Shown here: positions 36,201-50,000 of the stretch, one piece after another
Position numbering within the stretch: the first letter of the stretch is position 1
How the letters are laid out: each line of letters opens with the position of its first letter
From: Atriophallophorus winterbourni
Taxonomy: Eukaryota; Platyhelminthes; Trematoda; Plagiorchiida; Microphallidae
Direction of reading: 5' to 3'
Length of the DNA: 64,000 nt
Assembly: GCA_013407085.1 (NCBI GenBank)
Contig: JACCGJ010001858.1
Location: 1 to 64,000 of the forward strand
The notes under the pieces: model-generated
What the model was told of the DNA's origin: nothing
Databases searched by the model: none
The model's input: only the letters and a program-made list of their open reading frames with translations
Position numbers and translations under genes: made by a program

Positions 36201-39200
36201 GCTCAGTTGGTGGTTGAAGCTTCTTTGCAACACTTCTTTCTCGTGAACTCTTGGTCTTTGTGCAGTTAGCTGAATTTCTGGAAAGTGTTCTCTTTGAGAA
36301 ACAAATTCACCACATACTACGCTAAACAAAACATAAAATATTCGTCATTCTATCGTACATATTATATTTTCACTCTGATGTGAAATTCTTTGTGGCGAAT
36401 TCTTTATGGTCAAATGTGGACATGGCGGGTTGTTATCTGGATCAATAATCGATACTTTTTCTGAAAATGATTTCATTTTCCTTACGTGTTGTCTTATCAA
36501 CACACGAGGGACGCAAATGGGTTAATATTTTCAGAAAAGTTCACTCAAAGTAACGAATGCTTCAAATTTGACAGGATCTTTGTACATTCTGAACACGGAA
36601 TCCACTCCTGTCGGCACATTCAGATTTTCCTGCGAAGTGAGAAGCCCACGCACTTCGTTCACGCAACCCGGTGCCGAGCATATGGTTGAATTTTTACCCC
36701 AAAATACCGACTCTGATCCTTTGAAACCACGCATTTTATACACCTCTCCGATTACGAGCCGAAAAGTGGTCGGGAAAACGTTCTCGTTAATCTGCATCGT
36801 CGCTGGGCACTCAGAGCACACACCACGTTGGAGTTATACCAGACTGGGACAGCAACTATTTATTCCATTATCGCAGGTGAGGTGAAAACAATAAAGCCAG
36901 TTTGTATGACGCTAAACTGCGGTATTTGAAACAAAACACGTTGATGTTGCAGACTACTGTTGCTGGCATGTTTTGATCAAGGTCAACCATTGATGTATTT
37001 GGCAAACGAGCACTGGTCTAATACTTCACAGTATTTTCACTATACACTATTATTTATTCATTCATATTTTTATACTTCTTATATATTTCTGAAACTGTTT
37101 TGCAATGACAAATAGATAGAAGGGATATATTCTCTTTTTTTGGTGAGATGGTTTAACGACCGTTTTTAATTCCAAATTAGATTCTTGGTGCGCAAATGGA
37201 TTCTCAAACTAGGATAAATGATTTCATCTGTGTACTTTGAGAATGAGGCCAAAACGGTAACCTATTATTTTGATACATTCATCAAGTCTACATACAGATC
37301 CATTCTGCAAATTCCCTGTGATTGTCTGCGTTTTTAACAGGACGATACCTTAAGAACGCACAATAATTCATATGAAATAGGATGCGATAGATTTGGTGTG
37401 ATTTTAAACATTAAGGTTCACGAAATCCATATCATAGACGCTTCGTGTCACTCGTTCAGCAAATATGATTTTTTCAATCAACATGACTGCTCTCATTTAC
37501 TAGAATTATGTGAACATTCTTTGTCAATCTCGTTGTCGAAGAACACAAAACATTCCAAAATCTGTTATAGTTGGTTGTTTACACAGAACCAGTTTATCAA
37601 AACGACGGATGCTCAGTAGAATGTTAAATATTTTTGTTAATAGGCTTTGTTTCCCAAAAAAATCTCTATGATCGATAATTATTCAACGAACTACTCGTTT
37701 CTAATATCCCTAAGTCCGGTGATTTAATGGAATGCTAGCGGGTGTACTTCGTGCCCATAACATTTGAATTATTATTGCGCAAATTACGAAAACCTTGTGG
37801 AATAATTCTCACTAGTTGATGTTATAATCAAATCCGACCCTCGGTTTTGCGAAAAATTGATGGAAATCACAGGCCTTGGATTTGCAGGCGATGGAAATTT
37901 CGACTTTAATGTCAACCGTTCAGGTTCCATTTGCCCGCAATGGGAATATGCTCAACCTATCCCCCCCAAATTACCCAGTTATATAAAATGTAACAACAAA
38001 TGTTTGATAAATAACCGCGACTGCTGGTAGCCTGGTGTTTCAAATTTGTTGTAGAGCTCCGTGCTAAAGAAACGGGTGATAAGTGTAGGCACTATTGGTC
38101 TTAGATCCTGAATCAGAAATAAAAGAAGAACCTTTGTGTCCCAATAAATTAATTATCAGGTCAAATGGAGAAAATCGAGTAGTCTAACGATGCCGACCAC
38201 ACGATCAGTTCATAACCCGGAATATAGATGCTGATTCGTGCTGATTCGCGTTCACATTGTTATGAACTATGGGAGCTCCGTTTACTACTACCCAAACTTT
38301 GGCAACTTTAAGATGAAGCTTCACATTGTGACTTCAAATTAGTCTGACCTCCCACTTATTGTTGTCATAAGCTAATGTCCAGAGCTGTCATATTTATTTC
38401 ACAAAGATTATTGTACCACAGATGTGCTTTACTCAAATTTTCACTTTCTGGTTTAGACATTCAGATTGAAGATATTTTGAACTGCAACTGATTTTGGTTC
38501 TGTTCGCATCGTCTATCCAATGTATGCAACGCTGTCCACAGTATTATTATAAATCATATACTATTTTATTATTTTAAATACTCCAGAAATAAAATATTGG
38601 AGACTCTGAGGAACAATTTGAAGCATTTTAAAACGCCTCCAATTAATCATTTTTTCTTTTATCTCCTTCTAATCATTTTCTCACAACAATTGGATACAAT
38701 TCAATCGCATTAATATTCCCTTAAACGAAACCATTTCTTTTTAAAAGACACCAACTGAAGGAAAGATAATTCTGCAACGAGGCGCAGAGCTTTTGTTCAA
38801 GCGTTTGTTGCCAGAACATGAAGGGTTGTACAAATGTGAACATGGCGATCCTGAGAAACCAGAAGAAGCTATTACGACTGTGTTCACATTGGAAATAAGA
38901 GGTAATTTTCATTTTGAGCATTGTTATTTTCTCGTTAGTTAGTTTAAAGTTGTCCAGGGAATGATACAACGTAAACTGGTTAACGTAAAATGTTTTCCAT
39001 ATTTATTACCAGGTTTGCTTTGACAATTTAGAACGGGGACTCTACACACTGTACCCCATGTTGATAATACTGATTGCATACTCATAGGCAATCTGTTAAT
39101 GCGGAAGTGAGCTCATACGAAATATCCGAATTCTGATGGGATTTGAGCAAACTGTTTTCGGTTAAAGGAGGTTACATCGCGTGCTTGCATGGAAAATGTT

Positions 39201-42200
39201 TGAATCGATGATAATTTGAGATACGTTAGAACTACAAATGAGAGAGCACGCAAACCATTCTGCCATTCTCAGAGTAGTTCAGAGTATAGCTTCGAATAAA
39301 CGGTACTATGAGTAGCGTAGCAGCGAAAAGTGCCTTCGAAGCATGAAACTGAGGACAGCAGTTTTAGAAGGTTCAAACTTGTCGACATTTTGGCTATACC
39401 TCTCTTGTTTGGGAACCGACGCCTTAAATATTTGGGAAATCCTATTTATAGTCGTGGCCTCGCATTGTCGATAGTTGAACCGAACACATTACAATGTTGT
39501 TCAATAATATGAGAGAAACCTAACAATTAACAATCAGACGAATCCACTAAGGATGCTCCTCAGATTTACTGAACGCTATTTGCTTCTCATATGGAATGAC
39601 TAGAATGGACATGACAGAAAGTTCTACCACAATTGTGGAGGTTGGTCAAAAACACCACTAAATTATTGTCATCTAGAGAACGAAATGTGTATACTCGAGC
39701 ATCATCATTCAAATGTCGAACGTTGTTTGTTTCATGTCCCAATGTGGATGACACGATTCCAATCCAGTGCTACTCTCGGGTGCTTCTGATCATAATCTCA
39801 ATAATCTCCAATAATACCGTAATCTCAAGCAGTACCAAGAAAAGGGATATCCCTCAAATCAATCATCAGAATACATGTCCTGCCTTATTTAAACCCGTGT
39901 TTGTAATTAAGATTCGTTTTCAGCTAAACTTATTATTCGAAATTGCTCGCGAGTTTGACATTTATTTAGACAGCTCTCGTGGTAAAAGTTGGTAATCACC
40001 GAGAGAGTAGAAAGATCGGGACTTGGCAATAGGAGTTAAGTAGTATTGGCACTTGACCGCTCGCTTTGAATGCATAGTGTGAATGGCCATCATCATTTCG
40101 AAGAGGAACAGTTGGTCCTTTGTCCGTTGAACGTTGAGCAGGCCAACACCACACAAACACCGCTTATTGACCGGTCACGGGTTATTGCTGTGAACCTTTC
40201 TGGAAAGATCTTTACCCGCAAAGTAGCCTCTATATTCTGTATACATTTATCAATGTTCAATGTTGACCAAAAACGAAGCAAACAAATATCGTACAATTTA
40301 ATAAACAACCATCTCAAACAGTGTTTACAGTCAATCGTTTTTCTTGTATCCCCGATGATTCTCGTTCTGCATTATATGTGTATAATATACCTATCAAGAA
40401 TCTAACATGCGGATTATATGACTGTTCATAAATTGCTGAATCTAAGCTAGTTGTAATTGTTCAATGACGGCAAATTGCCAGAAGCCGATTATGGTGTTTA
40501 ACGGCAGAGAATACGAGCACTCAGAATGCTTACTTACATGTTAGCACACATAAACGAATGTTATCTTACGTATGAAAAATTCAGGCAAAAAAAATGATTG
40601 TTCCTCATTTTGTACTGTCGTTTTTCATGAAAACATTTGTCGTTTAAACATTCAGACAAGCCATCCACGTCCGTGCGTCCGTTGAACACATTCCAAGTAA
40701 CACAACAACAATCATTAATGCATTGCGAAGCGGAAAATTCTGCGAAAGATGCGCAGACAACAGTCACCTGGTTTCAAAACAGTCACAACTTGAATTCTGA
40801 CGATCCAAATTTCAAGGTGCTGCCAAACAATGTAGGTTGCTATAACATTTATTTCATGAAATCGGTTGAAAACAACAGAATCAATAAGTTTAAAATGTAT
40901 GAGTTTCTCTTATGTAGCAATCAAATGGTTTTCCGTTAGTCAGATAGTTCACTCACACAAACATCGTCAATATCCCGTCTAGTAAAACCGTAATTCTACA
41001 AAACGTCTCAGCGCTTTCAGTAAAGCAATCCATTAAACGTTAGCACAATAAGATTATGTTCAATGTGATCTACATCATGACCCATCGTTCTCAATAAATC
41101 AGCGATAGACTTATTGAAATCTCGCGTGTTATACTTGCTCTGTTTACGATCCTAAGTTGTCTGAACCATCATTAGATCGCAAACTTGCACGTCCATTACA
41201 AATGCAATCCCATCCTTTACAGCAAACAATTCAGGTTTATATTAGCTGGATTAGAGAGGTACATGCATCTCGTATAATGTTTCTAATTCGTAACGTAAAG
41301 GAAGTTTTTGGGCAAGTTTGTTGTGTCGCTAACATCTCATATCGTAGGTAAACGCACAGTTTTGTAGTTGATGCTTTGAGCTTCCGGGTGGCCACATCCT
41401 ACACTGCCATCAACACTCTCCAGTAACGTTCCTTGTTTGGCTCTGTGCGTTTTCTTACCAAAAGGACCACATCGCACGTGAAACATCCACATGAAGAGGT
41501 AGTGGGATACAAGTTGGTTATTGTGGATACAGTATTACGACTGCTGGCATTCATTCAGAGATCTGAGCAGGGAAATGATATGTATTAATTACAATAGTAA
41601 AAGTAATTTGCGGACCCGTAGCTCGTTGAGTCAGTAATAACACGCCAAGACAAAACCAGAATGTGTGACGGTACAGCATGCAAATGAATATTTTGTTTCA
41701 GAATTGAAATTGTATTGTATTGTATTGAAATTGTATTCTGAAAATCAACATTATCATTGCGCACAAAGCGCAGCCAGACTATCGATCGTTTATTTCAGAC
41801 TATCCAATCAGCTGTTGTGAAGCCTAAAACACTCAAGCGTTCGTAACAGCCATGTGAAGAGGTGGGGGAATACAAGTTGGTTATTGTGGATACAGTAGTT
41901 CGACTGTGGACATTGCTTCAGAGATCTGAGCAGGGAAACATCCACCGCTGTATACAACTCTTGTTAGCAAGCCTCTCGGAAACCCCTATGGAATACTGTG
42001 TACTGCTTCCCGATGCACACAAATGCTTGCGCTAGTTTGAAATAGGACTTTTAGCATTCAGATGTAGCAGCCCAGGGCAAGATCGATGAGGATTTGCTAC
42101 TCATGTTGTTAATTCTTTTCCAATCCATATACTGCATGGACAAGGTTTGATGGAGAATTTCTAGGCCAACAAATGCAATTGGTGCGTGTCTGATGGTAGA

Positions 42201-43983
42201 CGCATCCATTTTCGTACTGTGTCGAGTAAAACGATCCAACGTTTTCTTGTGGATCACACCTAAGCAGAGCCAATAGGAAAAGCTTCGCTATTGCATTTCG
42301 GCGTAACGTTTCTATTCGTTGTTGTGGCTTTAGTGACATTGCACGCAAATTGTCTGGAAAACATTGATATTCGTGACGAAGATTGACTGGAACGTTTCCA
42401 TGAGGGTTGAATTGATCGCTTATATCGCAGAAGATGTCCCCCAACCTTAGTGCTAAGATCTCATTGCTAACTATTTTCACATTATCGGGCACTGCACCAA
42501 TAAAATTTTGTTTCTTGTTCAACACAAATTTGAACACATGGCTTTTCTGAAGGTTGAGCGTTAATCCATCTTCACCGGATGCCGGAAGTAGTTTTTCTAG
42601 TTTGATTGTGATAACTTTCATGGAACTTTTATATTCCTTTTCAGGTTACTGAGACTCATGTTATGAGGGGCGGATGTGATTGCGTTAGGACAATCTAGGT
42701 TAAATCACGTGTCCCATTAAAATTTTAATTACGTTGACTACACAGTTTCCATGAGTCTTGATCCCACATCCACACACTTGACACTTGCATCCCGATTCAT
42801 CCATGGGTTCAAACTTGATCACGTTTACACAAGAGAACGCAAAATGATCAAGCACGTTTGTTATGCACATGATATTGAACTAAACGTCCAACATCCATTT
42901 TGTATGTTGATACACCATTTAACCACAACTTTCGCTTGAATAATAATGTATCGGTTTTCACTTCAAGCTGATTTCTCAGTCGATTTTGGTTCAATTCAAG
43001 CCCTCAACACGTTAATCCCGTTAGATTGAAGGTAGTTCAGAGTTATTCAAGGTTTTTAATGATCTAAAAAGCATCAAGCTTAACAACATCCATAGGATGG
43101 TGAAAATTAAAAATGTATGTGCATTAAGACATGATAAGCAATTAGATTAAACAGTAAATGAGTAGTCTGGAAACTGATAATTTAATTTTAATTTTTTAGT
43201 TGAATATCGTTTTAAATTCATCCAAGCTAGTTGAGTGGGTAACGGTGGAAAGTAAACTGTTCAACTAAAACACACACGGACAGAAGGAGAATATCTTCTA
43301 CATTTTAGGCGAGAATGAGGTACCACCATCGTATATTCATGGGTCCGATAATCCCGTGAATAAGCCATGGGGATGGCTTGGGGTATGAAATATTTTTTAA
43401 AGTAGGATAATGTTTCCTCTGATCCTTCAAAAGGGGAAGTCGAACACATTCTGATGAGCCATCTTTTCTTTATATGGCTTGTTTCGGATGCCTGGAACTA
43501 GTTTCATTGAGCGGTGATAGATTCGCAGCAAACGCTCTACATCTTTCTGCAGCTACGGAGATCATGACAAGCACCGCGTATTCCATAGATTGATCTGGAA
43601 AACTTGCACAACGTTCAATAGCGGCTGACGTTTTTAATCAGCTAGTGTTTTCACTCAAACTGTTCTGACGAAATTCTTTCAAAAACCAAATTATCACGGG
43701 TTTGGGATAATCGTCGCTGGTCGTCACGGTGCTTTATACTCTTGTGCTGTAGTGGAGGATAATGTTCTAAATATCATTCAAAAGCCCGTGATTTGCGCTT
43801 ATCGTTAATTTACTTCAAAACATGGCTGGACTTTGGGTTCACGGGCTCGAAGCTAGAACGATCAACATTCGGATCATAATGTTCCTCTCCTAGAGTAATT
43901 TTTCAAACATTTCACCCAAGGATATTTTGGAGAATCGGGATGAAACTATCAAAACACACAAAGACGCAACTGCAGATGTACTC

Positions 43984-44034
<51 letters not shown>

Positions 44035-47000
44035 CACTATCTATACAGATGTGGTCCCGTACTCAAACAGCAGAAATGAAGTTATGTACACGCTTATAAA
44101 TTATTCAACTGCGTCCCACTTCTCAATATAAAAATCATGGTAAATTAATATAATTAGTTAGAAGGTAACCTGAAAGTTTTTGTCTCAAATCGATACCAGT
44201 TTTAATGTGTACCTTTGACTTGGTCATTGTTATGTTTGTTTGTTTCAAGGAGCATAAAAAGAATTGTATATTTATCAGAAACTAGATTGTTTGAAGCGTT
44301 TGTTCAATAAAATTATCAGTACATATCTTTTGACAATGGATTTTCGAAAGCGTGTAATTCAAGTAATTAAGGTTACGGGGATGACCCGGTTTATATTGTT
44401 GCACAGTCATGTTTGACCTTTTAACAGTGATCAGAACGTGAGAGTTTGTTTGATTCGGGTACAATTGAATTTCAAAATCAAAATATCACTATTGCACAAG
44501 TTTTGTAAAACAAGTCGGCATTTTCAGACTTGGAAAAAATAGTGATTCAGAATCCGGCGTGAAATAATTAATCGATAAGATTTTTTGCGCATAACTCTGC
44601 AATCACTAAGAAAAACACTGATCTATAAGAGAATGTCAAATTATTGAAACAATTCTTACATTTTGTAAATACTTGTACCAATTCCATCAGTCGCTGTCTG
44701 TACGAAATCTGGGCAAAGACTTTGCGGCTTCTGTACAATGCAACCTCTCGAATCCCTATGGTTGGATCGTTCACAATGCGATTGTGCGGAACATTGGTGA
44801 AATTCCTCAAATCAAGAATGATTTGAGTACAAATGCGGTTGGTGTCCTGGGATACAACGTAGACATTAGTTGTGGTATTGGAGGAGAACCGAAACCGATT
44901 TTTAGATGGAAAACCGAGAGAACATTGCAAGGTCAAACTGAAAATATACTCACAATTGTGGTGAGTTTCGAACAGCATTTTAAGTTTCTGTCTCGAAAGG
45001 CTCGTTTCTCGCAATAAAGGTTACATTAGCATGATGGTAATTCTATTAGCTCAAACGAAAAGCAATAACTTGGAGACATAATACGAAAATTCGATCTGAG
45101 GATTAGCTGTCACTCGGTCGATTTCACCGACATATGTTTGCACAGGAAGACAGCGTTCAATCTAGCAAATTAGCGTGCGTGTATTTGTATTAGGTAGATG
45201 TTTCAGAAACGACTGTGTCCTGTTCTACAGACGTATTAAACGGGCATCACAAGTTTTTTGACAGACATATACAATCGAAAAACTGTCCGTAAGTCCGGGA
45301 AACTTTAAAAAGCTATAATGATATTAGGAGAACAGCATGCATTGGTAGCAATATGTATGCAAGATATTAGCATGAATAATTTACATAAATATTTGCGTAA
45401 ATATGAGGAGAAATGACGAGCAAAACGCGATGCCAAAATTCCGTAGAAATCAATGTTTGAAGTAAATTTCGTTCATCGCTTGACACGATTTCCATGTTAT
45501 ATGATTATTCGACCTCATTTTGGTTTTCAGAATTTGCAGCCAAGTGATCAAGCAGTGTACACTTGCAGCGGTGAAAACAAATTCGGGGTAGCAGACCGAT
45601 CGATCGCGTTACATTTATTTTCCGACGCAGGACCGAAATTGGTCTACAGATCAGAGAATGTCAATCGATGGTATCCGCTACATATTTTGAACGTCAAAGG
45701 AGCGTATAAAAGTTACATTTTCGAGAATGGGTATTATGAAGTACGGTGCGCGAAAACTAGTAGTGATAATGTGGTCCCACGCAGGTAGATGTAAAATGAT
45801 TTCAATGCTCCATGGTTCCACAAAGTTTGCTTTCCACTGTGAAACAAAGTATAACAGCAACATGCCTCTTTCATTTGTTGCTCCCTGTCACAACAATGAA
45901 GCTGAGCCTATGTACGTTTGACAATAAGGGATTCCGTGTGAGCACCCACCGGTTTTTCGTCAAGCGATAACGTATTTTCAGTTTTTACCAACGTGTTGAG
46001 TAGTATTTCGTCAACATAAATAAATAAAACAGTGAAATGCACTTGAGTGAAGAAGAAACGCCACATCAATGAATGCTTAAACTTGACAGAACCGTGTGCA
46101 TTGCAAACAGTGTTGAATGAGTATTATACTAGCATGACATGAACTCATGTCCGGTGTATTCATGTGCGACTATCATCCAAAAAACAAAAGTTTCATATAC
46201 GGAATATTAGACACAAACAGACTTCTAGTCACAAACCCAGTCCTTTCTATTTATTGTTGGAGGCTACTGCTTACAATCTAGTTTGGTGTGGGCGACCTCC
46301 TGAATATTCTGAAGGATCAGATGGTAATAAATACTTTCAAACCTATAGAAAATGTCCACATTTTTATATCTTTGTTTTCTCAGCCCTTGCGTTGATAGAA
46401 TATAATATTATTAAATGTTCAGTTTAATTCTGCAGATCTATGTACTAAACCACTGGTATTTATTCATTGCAAGTAGAATATCCATCAATTCAACAAACTT
46501 TCATCAGAATCATTTTTGTCTTTTTTTCTATTTAATAATGTCAAGCTTTCAATGAATCAAGGCAGTTCCGACTCAGGGCTTATCTCTGTTCACTAGAACG
46601 AATCGTTAAACTTATAGGGGCAACCCCATTAGAAATTGTGCTATCTTTAGGTCGTCAACATATTCCATTTTAGAGCTGAGTTTGTAGGGGATTATTGCTA
46701 GGCATCTTGTGAAAGAACATCATCAGTGATATTTCCGAAACTTGCTATTCTCTCTGGAAACAAAATAGCGCAAAATAGGAAAAAAGATGTTTAAATAGAG
46801 TTTAATATGACCAATAAATAATTTGGAATAAAACCAAAATTTGTAGACAGTATATTCAATATTCAATGAAGATGAGGTTATGTAATGATAGTCAAAGCGC
46901 ATAAATAATTGGTTACTTAGAAAAATGATGTAGTTCAAATTGAAATTGTCACAATCAAATTAAAATTTAACAATGTCGCTTTTACAAAATCTACAAACAA

Positions 47001-50000
47001 AGACATTTCATTAGCATTTGATGCTGCTTTTTGGTTTGGAGATGCATAGAACATAAAATAATTTGACAGATGAAAATTTTGAGCTTGTTTATAGTATTTG
47101 ATGGTGTCGGTTAACACCGTTGAAATGATGTTCAAATTACTCAATTCTTATCCATGGACGAAATCGATTGAAGGAGACAAGGGACAGCTCGACCTCACGA
47201 AATCCAAGTCCTAACACAGGCTCCTGTCCGAAATTAACTAAAACAAATAGACCACTTCATGAATAAAATGCTTCCATTGGTTTTATGTACAATTAAGAGT
47301 ATATCAGAATGTGTAGTGAATGACATAATAACTCATCACATACCTGATGAAATTGAATAAGGAGAAATTTCATATACATCCGTGTGATAAACGCTTTGAT
47401 GATAAATCTAAATAACCAATGCGTACTATTTACAGCTTGCTTTCCATTTTATTACGTTCAACGATATCCCCCAAAGTGTACTGATAATTCACTTAAAATG
47501 CATTGTCTAATTTTTTTACGAAAACAAACTCCTACATAAATGCACTTCAAAGGATTTCGACTGTAGCATCTCCAATAATTCAACATTTTCTGAATGGTAC
47601 GGTCATTATTGGTAATTCGCGCAATCAATTCATGTTCGAATGTCACAAAAGCGATGAATCGATAGTTGGGAGTGAATTGGAGTTGGTTACGATTAAAAGT
47701 GAGCAGCCCCTTCACATTTACTGCAAACTATTGATTATACAAATTATTTTATGTTAATTGGAAAACTGGTTTAAATCAAAATATGTCAATTTTTTAGTGT
47801 TTAAGGTTACTGATTTTACAACGCCTGAAATTTTCTTCAATAAATATTAAATACATTGAATTGAAAAAGTTTTCGCGTCATCCTAAACAAATACAACTTA
47901 ATTGAAGGGGATGTGGTTGAAACACTATGATGGCAAATATCATTTAATTTGCCTGAATATTAGTTCATGAGATGTTTCATTCAAAATTTGCGGTTTTAAT
48001 TTATAGTGATCATGTGCAAGCTTACTAGCGAGGAGCGCGATGTTGAATGAGTGATATTGTACCGTTTTGACTCAGTTTTTAAGTATAAATATATGAAAGC
48101 ACAAACCCGATCGAGGCAAAGTGCCACCCATACCAATTCACATGACATTAGGTAGACTGCTGTTAATTTGAAATCTGTACAAATAAACGATTGAAAATTC
48201 TGCTCACCTCAAGGTCAGATGTAGTTTAGGAATATGCTCATTTATGTCACGTATGACCAACGAGCAGTTTTGTGTTGAACTCAGAACTCAGAAACTTTTA
48301 TGGTAGAAAAAGAAGTAAGCTCAACCTTAACCACAAGTGGATGAGGTATATAGAATAAAAATATAAAACCTCTCAGAAATTAATAGGGACAGTCACATAC
48401 CGCATGGCTCGTCATGCACTAATCGATTTTTGAAGCGACAAACTCAACTGATTCCAAGCTTGTGATTTTTTTCAAATAAGATGTTCCAAGTGAAAAAAGA
48501 TTGTGACTGTGAACTAATTACGACAAAAATCCAATCGAGAATACGTAATGCTTAAAGCCATTGAATGTTTTGTGTTCAAGTGATTTAAAGTTTGAATGGT
48601 CTAAAAAGCATTTAGCTTAACAAAAACCTTAGGATGGAGTTATGAGGTATATACAATAAAAAAGAAGAAAAGGGAAACTCATGTAGTGTGAATCGTATCA
48701 AAATTTGGGTTTTCTCTCAAGTATTTGTTCAAATTAGCATTAAAAATATCCAGGTTGGCTGAGTGTGTAACAGTGGAAAGGGTGTTCCATGTGAAACTTA
48801 CACGTACAGCATAATGATATCTTCGACAGTTCAGTCTTGAAGTGGGAATAAGCACTGTAAGTTCATGTTTCCGACTGGCACGGGGTGACGAGCGTGTGAA
48901 AAGTATGGATAAGTGATGGTTAGGGACGTGCATAATGTTGTACATCAGTATGAGGTCACCTCTTAGTCGACGACAGCGAAAGTCGGAAAGATTGAGACTC
49001 CTCAAACGTTCTTCATATGGTTTAGCAGCTAGTCCGGATACAAGCTTTGTGATTCGGTGGTGAATACGTTGCAGAAGATTGATGTCTTTCTGAATCCAGG
49101 GTGAGCAAGCCTGTACAGCGTACTCCATCGCTGGTCTCAAATAGGTGTTCATGATACGGGGCACCGACTGATTCGTGAATCTGCCGAAAATTCGTTTTAA
49201 TGACGCCAAGACTTGTGACGCTTTTTTATACCGCTTTGCACTGCAGTGAAGTCTTCAGACTTGAACTGGTTCAAACACACACATCCTTCTCTTCAGTTGT
49301 TCAGACCAGCTGGTGGGCCATCTGGAATTAGTAGGCGTTTTAAAGGATGATTATTTTGATTATTTTGAATTCTTTTAATTTTAAAATTTTTTTCTACAAA
49401 TATACACATATACACTTGTACCTATAGTTCAACTGCATGGTTATTGTAAAGTAATTGCTTTTTCAACCATAAAATCTTGAATCTTGAATCTTGATTTTCA
49501 GTGTGCATAATTTTGAATGCTAACAGGAGGTCACTTCGTATCCGTCGTTGGATAAAATAATGTAGATTTAGTTTTAACATTCGCTCTTTGGAAAGCAAAT
49601 TTCTGTATCGAGAGATCAACTTTGTCGCACGGCGATAAATCCTGTCAAGTTGTTCGATATCCTTGCTCAGCCATGGCGCCCAGGTTTTGATGGAATATTC
49701 CATAACAGGGCTTACATACGTATTAATTAACCGATGTAAGGTTTCAGGTGTAAAAATTCTGAAAACCCCTTTCAAGAGACTCAAGATACGTTAGGCTGTA
49801 TTGTACACTGTCCGTCAATGATATTCAGGCTCAAGGTTACACGACACCCAGATACCGCGATTGTTTTCAGCGGTGAACCAGAATAGATCTTGCATGCCAA
49901 GCTGATACGTGTGGTAAAGAGATTTCTTTCATAATAAGATCACTGTACTGTAAGGCGGTGGTAAATCTTTTAAATCTTCTAGCATAAAGCTGCATTTGTG

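Larger units (their letters stand above)
33209..36539. other. intron 4
   Basis: 3.3 kb. It has a decayed antisense LINE fragment (34150-34560) and a dispersed repeat (34838-35120). The 75-codon minus-strand frame at 35106-35333 has no recognisable domain. Confidence 0.55.
40832..44690. other. intron 7
   Basis: 3.9 kb. It contains a pair of short repeats (41485-41580 and 41850-41945), an antisense R2-like fragment (42109-42621), an antisense CR1-like fragment (43261-43620) and a long TA microsatellite. Confidence 0.6.

Noticed and set aside
36535..36689. Frame continuing exon 4 at phase 1 from the TTTTCAG acceptor
   Set aside because: It reaches a stop at 36687 and lacks Ig features; the other frame carries the FRFSC and WSY motifs.
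43940..44131. Frame with an IYIYIYIY tract
   Set aside because: Translation of the TA microsatellite.
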